Numbered from the stretch's first letter, positions 8,611 to 17,704 are shown. The stretch is DNA of 64,000 bases from an uncultured Bacilli bacterium (GCA_958413985.1 CATYVZ010000006.1:1-64000); one strand, 5' to 3'. The notes: generated by a model from the sequence alone, not told the origin. A program made the numbers and translations.

Positions 8611-9182
8611 CATATCACCTTTTTGCTTATACTAATTCCATCGCCGACATCATAAAAATGTGTTTCATAATCAGAATTTTCCTTTAAAAATTGTCGATAT
8701 TGGCGAATTTTATCAGTAAGACGCCTTAAATTTTTACTTTTTTTCTCACAACTGTCAACTAAACCATGAAAATTCAAATTGTCAGTTATAATGTATTTTT
8801 GATCGTTTAAATTTTCTGAAAATTTTTTAAAAAACTTAATATTTTGTGCTTTAGCAGCATCTAAAAAAATTAGGTCAAATTTTTCATTTAATTCAACATC
8901 AAAAGCATCGGCGTGAATTAATTTGATTCTATTTTCTAGTTTAAAATTTTTAACATTTTTAACTGCTTCTAAATATCTTTCCTCATCGCGTTCAACTGAT
9001 ATTATCTTGATGTTTACGTCGACTAAAGCCATTTTTATAGCGGAATAGCCAATAGCTGTTCCTATTTCTAAAATCGTTTTAATATTATTTTTACTAATGA
9101 AGTTAGTTAAAAAATCAATTCCATCTTTCTGCATAATTGGAATATTATATTTAAAAGCATATTCTTCGATTTGTTTTAACAT
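8610..9182 (-). CDS. trmR: TrmR-like tRNA 5-hydroxyuridine O-methyltransferase
   Basis: A 190-aa class I SAM-dependent O-methyltransferase of the COG4122 group. The SAM-binding loop is LEIGTAIGYSAI, the second strand ends in SVERDEE, and the catalytic aspartate segment is FLDAAKAQ. In B. subtilis the syntenic yrrM was shown to be TrmR, which converts ho5U34 to mo5U34 in tRNA. The same order after mltG (yrrL) is kept here. The ATG at 9182 overlaps the end of mltG by 7 bp and follows TTAGG. A frame opening earlier inside mltG is rejected. Confidence 0.85.
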   Translation of the reverse strand: MLKQIEEYAFKYNIPIMQKDGIDFLTNFISKNNIKTILEIGTAIGYSAIKMALVDVNIKIISVERDEERYLEAVKNVKNFKLENRIKLIHADAFDVELNEKFDLIFLDAAKAQNIKFFKKFSENLNDQKYIITDNLNFHGLVDSCEKKSKNLRRLTDKIRQYRQFLKENSDYETHFYDVGDGISISKKVI

Positions 9183-10228
9183 GAATAACCTAAATACTCT
9201 AAACACTTCTGTTGATGTTCAGCATAACTTAAAGAATAATAAGTTTTAGTAGAATTACTGTCAAAAACATTTGCTAGAAAAAATAGATAGTTGTTTTCTT
9301 CAGGATAAATAACTGCTTTAATGCTTGCTTCTCCTGGTAATCCACCAGGACCGACTGGTAAACCATAGTATTTGTAAGTATTATATGGCGAATCAACCGC
9401 TAAATCTGCGCTAGTGTAAGTTAATTTCCACTCGTTTATAGCATAACCGATAGTAGCACAGCTTTCTAATTTTATTCCTCTATTAAGACGATTGTAAAAC
9501 ACTTGGGCAATCATTGGGCGATCTTCATCTAAAATCGCCTCATGTTCGACGATCGAAGCTAAGGTTAGAATTTCATGAACAGTATAGTCACTACTTTCGA
9601 TTTCATTTTTGTACTTAGTTAAAATTTCATTCATTTTATCTAACATTTTATAAGTTATTTCTTCGATTGTGCTAGTAGGATAAATTTCATAAGTTGCGGG
9701 AAAGAAATATCCTTCTAAGTTATATCTTAAATTATCATTTTTAACTTCGTTGGTAATAAACCAATATTTATCGATTAATTTATCGATTACTTCCTCATTT
9801 TGCCAGTAGTCTAACAACTCGTCAGTAGTATGATCTGTGACTTCGCTTATATAAATAGCTACGTCAGTAATATGTTTACCTTCGGGAATTACGAAGGAAG
9901 TAGTTTCTGTTTTTCCACCTTTTTCTAATGTCTCAATTATTTTTTTGACCCCCATATTTTCGTTTAAAACATAAGTACCTTTTTCTAAATTTTCTGGATT
10001 AAATATTTTAACATAGATTTTGTAAAATAATTCTGATCTAATTAGATTATTTTCTTTTAACAAAGGAGCTAATGAAAGATATGTGGTATTTTCTTGGACT
10101 TCGAATACTACTTCTTTACTTTCTTTGCTAACTGCTCCTATTCCATAGTTATAAGATAAACAACCGACTATTATTATTACAGCTAAAATGACGATAGCAA
10201 ACTTATAAATATTAACATACTTCTTCAT
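9176..10228 (-). CDS. mltG: Endolytic murein transglycosylase MltG
   Basis: A 350-aa single-pass membrane protein (helix about residues 9-26) with a LysM-like region and the YceG/MltG catalytic domain. It cleaves nascent glycan strands near the membrane and limits their length. The catalytic glutamate lies in LASIVEHEA, followed by RPMIAQVFYNRL. The SPYNTY plus GLPVGPGGLPG signature is present, with GPGG where GPI is usual. It sits in the yrzB-yrrL-yrrM order. The ribosome site is weak, so it is probably translationally coupled to the upstream gene. Confidence 0.93.
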   Translation of the reverse strand: MKKYVNIYKFAIVILAVIIIVGCLSYNYGIGAVSKESKEVVFEVQENTTYLSLAPLLKENNLIRSELFYKIYVKIFNPENLEKGTYVLNENMGVKKIIETLEKGGKTETTSFVIPEGKHITDVAIYISEVTDHTTDELLDYWQNEEVIDKLIDKYWFITNEVKNDNLRYNLEGYFFPATYEIYPTSTIEEITYKMLDKMNEILTKYKNEIESSDYTVHEILTLASIVEHEAILDEDRPMIAQVFYNRLNRGIKLESCATIGYAINEWKLTYTSADLAVDSPYNTYKYYGLPVGPGGLPGEASIKAVIYPEENNYLFFLANVFDSNSTKTYYSLSYAEHQQKCLEYLGYSC

Positions 10229-10244
10229 AATGATAAGACGAGCT

Positions 10245-10538
10245 TTATTGCTCGTTATCCTCCATACTAGAATTAACTTCTTCTTGTAGTTCTTCTAAAA
10301 TTGTTTCGATTATTTTCCATTCTTTTTCGGTTTCAATCGCAGTTAAATTTAGGTTTTCTGAATCTGGTGTATAAATAGAGGCATAGACTTTGGTATTGCC
10401 TTGTTCATCTGTTGTGTTATCGGTATATACTATATAATTTTTATTAGTTTCGTCAGATTCAAAAGTAAATAAGACTTCACATTCTATTTCATTTCCTTTA
10501 TCATCTATTACTTTAAATTTCATTTGTTCTTCTTTCAT
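10245..10538 (-). CDS. DUF1292 family protein (YrzB-like)
   Basis: A 97-aa acidic protein with the DUF1292 fold pattern (beta-rich start with DKGNEIECEVLFTF, then NYIVYTD, then a C-terminal glutamate-rich helix). Its function is unknown. It lies between yqgF and mltG, as yrzB does in B. subtilis. AAGGAAAT precedes the ATG and overlaps the yqgF stop. Confidence 0.88.
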   Translation of the reverse strand: MKEEQMKFKVIDDKGNEIECEVLFTFESDETNKNYIVYTDNTTDEQGNTKVYASIYTPDSENLNLTAIETEKEWKIIETILEELQEEVNSSMEDNEQ

Positions 10539-10541
10539 ATT

Positions 10542-10946
10542 TTAATTTCCTTTCTTATCTAAAAATGTTTGCAATATAATAGTGGCGGCTAAAGAATCAA
10601 CTTTTTCTTTTCTTTTTTTACGCGATAAATCAGCTGCAATCATATAGTTGTGAGCTGAAACTGTCGATAATCGCTCATCTTGTAATATTACTTTGTAATT
10701 TTCGTTTTCAAGTTTTTCTTTGAAGGCTAATGTTTCTAAAGCTCTTGGACCTAATGTGTTATTCATGTTTTTTGGCAATCCTAATATGATCGTTTCGATC
10801 TTATATTCTTTGATTACCTCAGCTAGTTGTTTTAACAAAACCTGATCATTATCATAGGTTATTGTTTTTAAAGGTGTAGCAATTTGTCCTTTAGAAACAG
10901 CTAAACCTAATGTTTTAGTACCTAAATCTAGTCCTAAATAATTCAT
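10542..10946 (-). CDS. yqgF: YqgF/RuvX pre-16S rRNA nuclease
   Basis: A 134-aa RNase H-fold protein with the first acidic strand LGLDLGTKTLGLAVS. The second conserved segment is ILGLPKNM(N) and the last is RLSTVSA followed by KVDSLAA. It matures the 5' end of 16S rRNA and is also annotated as a putative Holliday junction resolvase. It overlaps ireB by an ATGA arrangement. Confidence 0.93.
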   Translation of the reverse strand: MNYLGLDLGTKTLGLAVSKGQIATPLKTITYDNDQVLLKQLAEVIKEYKIETIILGLPKNMNNTLGPRALETLAFKEKLENENYKVILQDERLSTVSAHNYMIAADLSRKKRKEKVDSLAATIILQTFLDKKGN

Positions 10947-11182
10947 TTGATAAAATTAGTGACTAAAACTTCAAGAACTCTAGTTCGATCAAATTTTGTT
11001 ATCTTGTTTCTTGCTTCTTTATGACTTGAAATATAACCAGGATCTCCGCTCATCAAATAACCGACTAACTGATTTTTAGCGTTGTATCCTCTTTCTTCAA
11101 GTATTTCGATTACATCTTTGATTGTCTTAGCAATCAATTCGTCTTCTATTTCATTGGCTGTAAAGATTTTCGTTTCATCCAT
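10943..11182 (-). CDS. ireB: IreB family regulatory phosphoprotein (YrzL)
   Basis: A 79-aa UPF0297 protein with the family pattern GYNAKNQLVGYLMSGDP and the tail DRTRVLEVLV. In Enterococcus, IreB is phosphorylated by the PASTA kinase IreK and dephosphorylated by IreP, and it affects cephalosporin resistance. Both partners are in this window (34585-37046). The ATG at 11182 follows AAGGTGG; an in-frame GTG at 11194 lies inside that site. It is the first gene of the operon. Confidence 0.9.
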   Translation of the reverse strand: MDETKIFTANEIEDELIAKTIKDVIEILEERGYNAKNQLVGYLMSGDPGYISSHKEARNKITKFDRTRVLEVLVTNFIK

Positions 11183-11208
11183 TATGAACACCACCTTATC
11201 ACAATTTA

Positions 11209-11237
11209 ATTTTATCAGAATTTTAAATATTTTACAA
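11209..11237 (-). promoter_or_regulatory. Promoter of the ireB operon
   Basis: On the minus strand, -35 TTGTAA (11232-11237), a 17-nt spacer and -10 TAAAAT (11209-11214) are present, with an extended-minus-10 TG. Confidence 0.6.
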
Positions 11238-11298
11238 CATCTAAAACAATAAACATTATTAAATAGTTGTAAACAACTTAATTATTAGAAAAAAAGAC

Positions 11299-13230
11299 CT
11301 AGAGTTGATTATCTAAATCATTTCTTTGACCATCTTTTATTATATATTCTTCTTTAGTTCTTGAATCATAGACATAGGTTACCTTTTGTGGTGTATTAAC
11401 TTCTTCTTTTTTTATAAATATATTTTCTATCTTTTCTTTTACCTGTTCTTTGTTAAATGGTTTTGATATGTAATCTACAAATCCTTCTTTGATATATTTT
11501 TCTCTTGCTCCTGATACTGCATCAGCTGTTAATGCTATTACTGGTGTTTTAAATTCTTTATTTTCTTTTAATTTGGCTAAAGCTCTTTCACCACTCATAT
11601 TAGGCATCATTATATCCATCAATATTAAATCATATTCTTTTTCTTTTACTTTTTCGATGCACTCTATTCCATCATAACATTCTTCTATTTCAAAGTTAAA
11701 ATCTTGCAATGCTTTAATTGCTACTTTGATGTTTAATTTATTATCATCTACTATCAATATCTTTTTGCCTGATAAATCTTTTTTGTTTTCGTTAGATAAC
11801 TCATTTATATCGATATTTTCTCTTTTTTGATTACTTATTTTCTGAGGTAAATAAACTACAAATATCGATCCTTTTCCGTATTGACTTTGAACATTTATCT
11901 TACCACCCATCATCTCTACTAATGACTTAGTTATAGCTAGTCCTAATCCGGTTCCTTCGGTTGTTGAATTCATCTCAACATCTAATCTTTCAAATTTAGT
12001 GAATAATTTGTTGATATTTTCTGCTTTTATTCCTTTCCCTGTGTCCTTAACACTTATGATTAATTTACATATATCTTTTTCATTGATACATTTTATTCCT
12101 AATGTTATCATACCTTTTTCTGTATATTTGATCGCATTAGACAATAAATTGTTGATTACTTGTTTTATATGAATCCTATCCCCGATTAATTCTTCCGGTA
12201 AATCTTCAGCTATATCTAATTTAAATTCGATTGGTTTTTCTTTTATTCTACTAGTCGTCACTTTACATAATGACACTATTTCTTTTTTTAAATTATATGG
12301 AGTATTGATAATTTCCATTTTTTCTGATTCGATCTTATTTATATCTAAGATATTACCTACTATTTCCAATAGCGTTTGTGAAGCATTTTGAATATCAGTA
12401 GCATCTAAAGCTACTTCGTTTGGTACTTGATCTTTATAGCTTACGATATCTTCACTTAATCCTACTATTGCATTTAATGGCGTTCTTATCTCATGAGACA
12501 TACTACTTAAAAAGTCACTCTTAGCTCGATTAGCTTTCTCAGCTAAATCTTTTGCTAGAGTCATTTGTTGTAACATCTTAACATCTGGATTTTCGATTGT
12601 AAAATACATGATTACACAAATTAAAGTCTCTATATATGTCATAATCAAAAGTTGAGGATTACTTATTTGAATAGAAATCGCTATACCACCGATAATTAAA
12701 AATATAAAAACAGGTATATATTTTTTATTTTTAAGTTTATTAATATTTGTTACCAACATAAATAATATAACAATAATTGCTAAAGCCGAAATAAGATAAG
12801 TAAAATAAACACTCGCTCCAGTTGTATATCTTATTTTGAAATCATTCTCAATAATTATATTGATAGGTAAAATAGATAAAATAATACCTACAATTATATA
12901 ATATATAATAAATATAACATATCTATTCTTCTTAATTTCTAAATCATTATTTATGATACTATAAATATAATAAGCAAATGTAGAAATCCATAGAATTATA
13001 TAAAACAGATAAATTTTATAAATAATTACACTAATTAAAGGATGGTCAAAATAAATAAAAGAAGCATAAGTGCATAATAATTCTATTATCAATCCTACAA
13101 AATTAGAAATTATCAAAACACTGAATATTTGTGTCTCTTTACTATTTATATGTCCCTTAACATAAAACAAAATTATAACTAACAAACTAAAAGGTACTGC
13201 ACATAAAGGAAAAAATATTCCACTTCCCAT
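11299..13230 (-). CDS. Multi-TM hybrid sensor histidine kinase, copy 1
   Basis: A 643-aa protein. About 205 N-terminal residues form roughly seven transmembrane helices. They are followed by a HisKA domain (SHEIRTPLN, phospho-accepting His about 244) and a HATPase domain (NLLSNAIKYTEKG, DTGKGI, GTGLGLAI). A receiver domain follows (ILIVDDNKLN, acceptor Asp about 539 in LMDIMMPNMSG, then SKPF). A hydrophilic tail of about 35 aa ends the protein. There is no HPt domain. The start at 13230 follows GGAGGT; an ATG at 13248 lies over that site. From 12612 downward the DNA is almost identical to the kinase gene at 24571, but the membrane half is unrelated. It follows an AMP-forming ligase gene. The ligand and output partner are unknown. 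Confidence 0.9.
   Translation of the reverse strand: MGSGIFFPLCAVPFSLLVIILFYVKGHINSKETQIFSVLIISNFVGLIIELLCTYASFIYFDHPLISVIIYKIYLFYIILWISTFAYYIYSIINNDLEIKKNRYVIFIIYYIIVGIILSILPINIIIENDFKIRYTTGASVYFTYLISALAIIVILFMLVTNINKLKNKKYIPVFIFLIIGGIAISIQISNPQLLIMTYIETLICVIMYFTIENPDVKMLQQMTLAKDLAEKANRAKSDFLSSMSHEIRTPLNAIVGLSEDIVSYKDQVPNEVALDATDIQNASQTLLEIVGNILDINKIESEKMEIINTPYNLKKEIVSLCKVTTSRIKEKPIEFKLDIAEDLPEELIGDRIHIKQVINNLLSNAIKYTEKGMITLGIKCINEKDICKLIISVKDTGKGIKAENINKLFTKFERLDVEMNSTTEGTGLGLAITKSLVEMMGGKINVQSQYGKGSIFVVYLPQKISNQKRENIDINELSNENKKDLSGKKILIVDDNKLNIKVAIKALQDFNFEIEECYDGIECIEKVKEKEYDLILMDIMMPNMSGERALAKLKENKEFKTPVIALTADAVSGAREKYIKEGFVDYISKPFNKEQVKEKIENIFIKKEEVNTPQKVTYVYDSRTKEEYIIKDGQRNDLDNQL
11303..12612. 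repeat. 1.31-kb direct repeat, copy 1 (kinase and receiver part)
   Basis: This stretch matches 24575-25884 at a constant offset of 13272 with only two differences seen by eye inside it (11329 and 12589) and one at its edge (11302). The two at the stop-codon end, 11302 and 11329, are synonymous. Both copies are on the minus strand. It starts at the kinase stop codon and ends abruptly at the junction of the membrane and kinase halves. Confidence 0.95.
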
Positions 13231-13261
13231 ATCATAACCTCCATACATCTATTTTGATGTA

Positions 13262-13290
13262 ATTATACCACACAAAAAAAAGAATAGCAA
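13262..13290 (-). promoter_or_regulatory. Promoter of hybrid kinase copy 1
   Basis: -35 TTGCTA (13285-13290) and extended -10 TGGTATAAT (hexamer 13262-13267) are 17 nt apart on the minus strand. The -35 lies inside the ligase terminator hairpin, so the kinase can be expressed apart from the ligase. Confidence 0.6.
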
Positions 13291-13305
13291 TTATATACTA
13301 TTCTT
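13274..13305 (-). terminator. Terminator of ligase copy 1
   Basis: The stem AAGAATAG/CTATTCTT (13280-13287 with 13298-13305) is followed on the minus strand by a T8 run. It overlaps the last codons of the ligase gene and separates it from the downstream kinase. Confidence 0.75.
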
Positions 13306-15057
13306 CAATTTTAATACTTTTGAGGCATTTATTTTTTCAACTGCATCATTTTCTAAATAGTCATAGTCAATTTTTTCTGTACCCTTTTTTCTAGGAATCT
13401 CTGAAACAAATTCAATATAAGTAGGTATTTCATAGCGTTTTAATTGTTCTACTTGTCCATTGGCAGTTATTATCGGTTTATTAAACTGTTCTTTAATTTC
13501 TTCTAAAACTTGATCTGATTGTTCTACTCCATCATTTAAAACAATATACGCCTTATTAACATATAAAGAATCTTTAGCTGGAACTTTAACAACAGCACAT
13601 TCACTCACTTTATCAAAATAAGAAATAATGTTTTGAACACGATCACAATATACTTTATTTAATGTAGAAATTATATAAAATCTTGACTGTCTTCCTGTTA
13701 AGGTAAAATAACCTTGACGATCAATGAAACCTAAAGTACCAGTTTTAAAGTATATTTTTCCATCTTTTTCAAATTTAGCTTCTTTAGTTAATTCTGGCTG
13801 TTTATAATATTCCTTAAAAACATGTTTACCACAAACACATAATAATCCTTCTTCGTTGTATTTTTTTTCTTCCATTGTATCAGGATCAACTATAATTGCC
13901 TCGGTTCCAACAAGAATCTTGCCAGCTGTTTCCGGTCTTATTTCGATTCCTGTTGGATTAGTTCCACAACTTACCGTTTCAGCATTTCCTGAACCATTAC
14001 CTATTTCTACGTTCTTAGCTCCATGATTTTCAAAAAAGTCTTTACCTCTCTTATAATGATTTGGAGTCAAAAAATCTCCTCCAGAAATAAATGTAGTAAT
14101 AGATGATAGATCTTGATCTTTAGGTGTATAACGCATAATTAATTCTAATAATGCTGGACTTCCAAAGATAATATTAGGCTTTTTCTTCAAATAATAACAA
14201 ATAGTATCTTTGGAAATATTAGGAGCAAGAATTGCTGTTTTTTTACTCAATAAAGTCATAATTGTTGATGTGGCAAAACCATAAGGATAAGAAAATGGTA
14301 CGCATACGAGTGTTCTATCACCATTTAAAGATTTAATGTGACTAGAATTTTTTAAATATACTCCTGCCGCCAAAACATTTTCATTAGTTAAAACAACCGA
14401 TTTTGGTTTACCTGTTGTACCACTGGTAAATAATATCAAAGCGTCATCTTTCCCAGAGTTATTTGCCAAACCTTTGCTCTGATATTTAGAAATACTTCCT
14501 AAACTATTAAAGTCGATCTTACTGTCATCACTAGTAATATGATAATCTTCATTTAATGATAATGTATTTGTTTTTTGTTTATCTAAAGTAATAATATATT
14601 TAACATTTGTTTTATTTTTTATATTAATATTTTCTTCTTTACTTTTATCATAGTTAATGAAAACAGGTGATTCGAATAAATTAAGATAATCACAAATTTC
14701 ATCTACTTGTGCATTAATATCTAAAAATGTCATCACCGCACCAATTCGATTACAAGCTAAAAATGCTGCTACCGCCTGATAATAATTGGGCATACACACT
14801 GAAATAATATCGTTTTTTTTGACACCTAATTCTTTTAAAGCTTTGGAAATAGTTATAGCATCTTTAAATAGTTGATCATAACTTACTGTTAGATCAAGAC
14901 AATCAATAGCATCTTTTCCTTTATAAAATGAATTTATTAATTTAATAGAATTGTAAATACTCATATTAGGTATAATTGGATTTTTAGCAAAAATTGAATA
15001 ACCTTTATTCTGTGGTTTATCAAAACTAGGATAGTCTTTAAAGTTTTCTTCCTTCAT
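13291..15057 (-). CDS. AMP-forming acyl/amino acid ligase, copy 1
   Basis: A 588-aa member of the ANL (acyl-CoA synthetase/adenylation) superfamily. The P-loop motif LFTSGTTGKPKS follows a divergent N-terminal region of about 210 aa. GNGSGNAETV replaces the usual YGxTE, and a C-terminal lysine is present in KKGTEKID. The ribose-binding aspartate of the usual Y-x-TGDLG is replaced by threonine (KTGTLGF), so adenylate chemistry may be altered. The substrate is not predictable. The gene has its own promoter and terminator and precedes hybrid kinase copy 1. The same pairing recurs at 26533-28251, although the two ligases are only distantly alike. Confidence 0.8.
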   Translation of the reverse strand: MKEENFKDYPSFDKPQNKGYSIFAKNPIIPNMSIYNSIKLINSFYKGKDAIDCLDLTVSYDQLFKDAITISKALKELGVKKNDIISVCMPNYYQAVAAFLACNRIGAVMTFLDINAQVDEICDYLNLFESPVFINYDKSKEENINIKNKTNVKYIITLDKQKTNTLSLNEDYHITSDDSKIDFNSLGSISKYQSKGLANNSGKDDALILFTSGTTGKPKSVVLTNENVLAAGVYLKNSSHIKSLNGDRTLVCVPFSYPYGFATSTIMTLLSKKTAILAPNISKDTICYYLKKKPNIIFGSPALLELIMRYTPKDQDLSSITTFISGGDFLTPNHYKRGKDFFENHGAKNVEIGNGSGNAETVSCGTNPTGIEIRPETAGKILVGTEAIIVDPDTMEEKKYNEEGLLCVCGKHVFKEYYKQPELTKEAKFEKDGKIYFKTGTLGFIDRQGYFTLTGRQSRFYIISTLNKVYCDRVQNIISYFDKVSECAVVKVPAKDSLYVNKAYIVLNDGVEQSDQVLEEIKEQFNKPIITANGQVEQLKRYEIPTYIEFVSEIPRKKGTEKIDYDYLENDAVEKINASKVLKLKNSI

Positions 15058-15086
15058 TTATTAATCCCCCTTCCAAAATCAAATAT

Positions 15087-15115
15087 ATAATAACGCAAAT
15101 AACATTTTATGTCAA
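15087..15115 (-). promoter_or_regulatory. Promoter of ligase copy 1
   Basis: -35 TTGACA (15110-15115), 17-nt spacer and -10 TATTAT (15087-15092) on the minus strand, ahead of a strong AAGGGGGA ribosome site. Confidence 0.75.
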
Positions 15116-15161
15116 TTTTATTAAAATGACTAAATAAACGTTTTTCCGCTTATATAATTTA

Positions 15162-15530
15162 TTATTTATAATTTTTTATTCCTTCTATATATTTTTTATA
15201 AATTATTCTTAAATTCCATAACCAATTTACTACATAATCAGAAAATTCACTTTCACTACCTAACTTATCATTACAGATATATTTTGTCTGAAGAATATCT
15301 GATTTTTCGTAAAGATTTATCAAAATTTCGTTATCAATCATGTCTAGTTTTCTAGTTTTTTCATATTGTGCTGCCCATTTTGATATTATTTCTAACATAT
15401 TATTGTATATTTCAAAATCTTCTTTATAAGTATCAAATTGTAAAATCAAATTTAAATAACCCATAAGACTTATAAAGCATTTGCTAATATTTTTATAAGT
15501 CGGATTTGAATCTATATATTTATTTTTCAT
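15162..15530 (-). CDS. Hypothetical protein, helical, 122 aa
   Basis: A 122-aa protein with no recognised domain, predicted mostly alpha-helical, with aromatic-rich ends (WAAQYEKTRKLD; VVNWLWNLRIIYKKY). AAAGGAAAATTT precedes the ATG. It has no signal peptide or membrane segment. It lies at the downstream end of the accessory block. Its low frequency of CGAT compared with flanking housekeeping genes fits recent acquisition. No function is proposed. Confidence 0.6.
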   Translation of the reverse strand: MKNKYIDSNPTYKNISKCFISLMGYLNLILQFDTYKEDFEIYNNMLEIISKWAAQYEKTRKLDMIDNEILINLYEKSDILQTKYICNDKLGSESEFSDYVVNWLWNLRIIYKKYIEGIKNYK

Positions 15531-15582
15531 AAATTTTCCTTTTTTTAATACATATTATAATTTTTTATTATTTAGAAAATTA

Positions 15583-16099
15583 TTACAAATCAAATTCGTA
15601 AATATTTTCTATGATTTTCAATCCACCAACATTTCCATCTTCACTATCGATTATTTTTCCACCTAATGCCGTGTAAAAATTTTCAGATGGACTTCCTTTT
15701 AAACATCTAACTATTATATTTTTATATCCCATATTTTTTAACAAATCAAAACATTCTGTAATTAATTTTTTACCAATTCCTTTTCTTTGATTTTCTTTTT
15801 CTATATATATTGAATAAACTTCACCCATATCTACATAATCATTTCCACGTCCTTTACCATAGCAAGCAAAACCCAATATGTCATTATCTTCTTCATAAAC
15901 AATATAATGATATTCATTATCTTTTTTTATAGCTTCTTTTATATTATTATTTCTTTGTTCAAAATTTTTCTCTTGATTTATAAATATTTCTTCAGGAAAA
16001 AACTCACTATAAGTTGTCTTCCATGAATTTATATGTATTCTAGTTATTTTTTTTATGTGTTTATAGGTAATCTTTGAAATACTTTTACATTTTTTCCAT
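15583..16099 (-). pseudogene. GNAT acetyltransferase with a frameshift near its start
   Basis: The C-terminal part is a clear GNAT N-acetyltransferase: QRKGIGKKL is the acetyl-CoA binding motif A and GSPSENFYTALGG is motif B. The same frame stays open upstream to 16104 and encodes a plausible N-terminus (ITRIHINSWKTTY), but it has no ATG, GTG or TTG before the internal TTG at 15876. An ATG at 16099 is one base out of frame across an A6 run (16090-16095). Removing one A would give a full 170-aa GNAT. This is a broken gene, a slippage-controlled gene or a sequencing error. The internal TTG would yield only half the fold. Confidence 0.75.
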
Positions 16100-16241
16100 A
16101 AATATCACTTAATTCTTTATCTATATTTGATTCAAGATGTGATTATGCCACACGAAAGAAAATGGATATTAAAAATAATCTTATGATTTAGGACTAATTC
16201 TATGATTTATTTATCAACTTTAATATCAATAATAAAACACA

Positions 16242-16958
16242 TCATATATTTAGAATACTTTTAACTTCTTTTGCAGCTTGACAAATCAATTTAGTGCCAT
16301 TTGACAAACATATTTTTCCATGACCAGATAAAACTATATCAGCTTTATATTTTGTTAACTTTATTATACTATTAACAATTGCTTCTTTATTAAAAGCTGG
16401 ATCCCCTTCCCAACCAAATAAAAATTTATTTAAGAAGACGCCATCTGCTTCCAATGTGTCACCGGTAAACAAAACAAATTCACCATCAACTTTTGCCCTA
16501 ATAGCCATTCCTCCATTTGTATGCCCTGGTATCATAATAAATTCAAATACAATACCATTGATAATCATTTCTTGATCTACAAATATTTCTACATCAGGAA
16601 TAAACGCAGGAAATGATTGTTCTATGTCATCTGATGTTCCTTTTGGACCGCCTTGTTTACAATAATTTGTATCACCTGCCCCTACTATTATCTTTGCACC
16701 TGTCATTTGTAATTCTTTAGCACCGCCACAGTGATCATGGTGTCCATGAGTAAGAATAACATGCGTTATAGGCGAATTAATATTAAATTTTTTTAACGTT
16801 TTTCTTATTATAGCAGGACCGTTTAAAGCCTCTCCGCAATCTATTAATATTAATCCTTGATCTGTATTTATACCATATACTTCGCCTAATGTCCCTTTAT
16901 TATTTTCAGCAGCAAAGCAGCTACCACTTAAATAAAATAAATTATTTGAAATTATCAA
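16242..16958 (-). CDS. MBL-fold metallo-hydrolase
   Basis: A 238-aa metallo-beta-lactamase fold hydrolase with the metal motif HGHHDH at residues 71-76. Further conserved segments are PGHTNGG, FTGDTLEADG and a final SGHG. Such enzymes hydrolyse thioesters, lactones, phosphodiesters or related bonds, and this one is closest in pattern to the GloB-like group. Translation must begin at a TTG (16958) nine bases after a perfect AAGGAGG, because the only nearby ATG is followed at once by a stop. It is the last gene of the radical SAM / AlaRS-like operon, 28 bp after the peptidase gene. Its substrate is unknown. Confidence 0.85.
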   Translation of the reverse strand: MIISNNLFYLSGSCFAAENNKGTLGEVYGINTDQGLILIDCGEALNGPAIIRKTLKKFNINSPITHVILTHGHHDHCGGAKELQMTGAKIIVGAGDTNYCKQGGPKGTSDDIEQSFPAFIPDVEIFVDQEMIINGIVFEFIMIPGHTNGGMAIRAKVDGEFVLFTGDTLEADGVFLNKFLFGWEGDPAFNKEAIVNSIIKLTKYKADIVLSGHGKICLSNGTKLICQAAKEVKSILNI

Positions 16959-16986
16959 TTAAATCATCCTCCTTAAGATAAATTAT

Positions 16987-17694
16987 TTAATCAGCAATAT
17001 CTACTGTTTCATCATCATTTGAAATAAGTTCAATATTTCCTTTACAAATTCTATAACATTTCCCATAAATTTTATTATTAAATACATATGATTTATCAGG
17101 AAGTCCATAAATAATTCTATTATTTGATTCTTTTATTATTGCATCCATTTGAATCTTGTTAGGATTATCACAATCAAAATGCGGCTCAACATTAATTGTA
17201 GTTAAATCAAGTCCTTCTAATATAGTAGGGTTAGTTAAATCTTTTTCATTTTCAGGACTACTAAATACAATTTTTGCACTATTTATTGAACCAGCACTTA
17301 TGCCAACAATACACGCATCAGTTTTTTTTATATATTTTTTAAGATTTATGTTATTAAAAAACTTGTTTTGTTGAAATGCATTACCACCACTAAGAAAAAT
17401 AAGTGAACTATTATTAAGTACATTATCAATATCTTCTTTATTACGATTATCAAGTACAACATTTTCCTTGAAGTGAAGCCCAGATAACGCTAGGACTTTC
17501 ATATCTAATTTTAGATACTCATCATTTTGTTCATAATTATCAGGATCGCTCGCAATAATAACAAATTTATTATAATTATTTATATTTTCCTTCATATTTT
17601 TTAAAAAATTATTATCTTCAAAAAATTTTACTGGTATTTTTTTACCATTTTCTTTTTTTATCCCCCCAATATTACTAGCTAAAAATAATTTCAT
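16987..17694 (-). CDS. Peptidase S51 (dipeptidase E)-like protein
   Basis: A 235-aa protein with the class I glutamine amidotransferase-like fold. The nucleophile elbow is GISAGS, as in S51 peptidases (PepE, cyanophycinase), which cleave aspartyl or isoaspartyl bonds. The preceding LIFLSGGNAFQ and the later EPHFDCDNP segment fit the family. A perfect AAGGAGG precedes the ATG. It starts 10 bp after the AlaRS-like gene and is presumably co-transcribed with it. In this setting it might trim, or release the product of, the pathway. That role is inference. Confidence 0.8.
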   Translation of the reverse strand: MKLFLASNIGGIKKENGKKIPVKFFEDNNFLKNMKENINNYNKFVIIASDPDNYEQNDEYLKLDMKVLALSGLHFKENVVLDNRNKEDIDNVLNNSSLIFLSGGNAFQQNKFFNNINLKKYIKKTDACIVGISAGSINSAKIVFSSPENEKDLTNPTILEGLDLTTINVEPHFDCDNPNKIQMDAIIKESNNRIIYGLPDKSYVFNNKIYGKCYRICKGNIELISNDDETVDIAD

Positions 17695-17704
17695 TTTATC
17701 CTCC

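Noticed and set aside
11264..11278. AGTTGT-AA-ACAACT palindrome between hybrid kinase 1 and ireB as a terminator
   Set aside because: The loop is too small and no T run follows directly on the minus strand.
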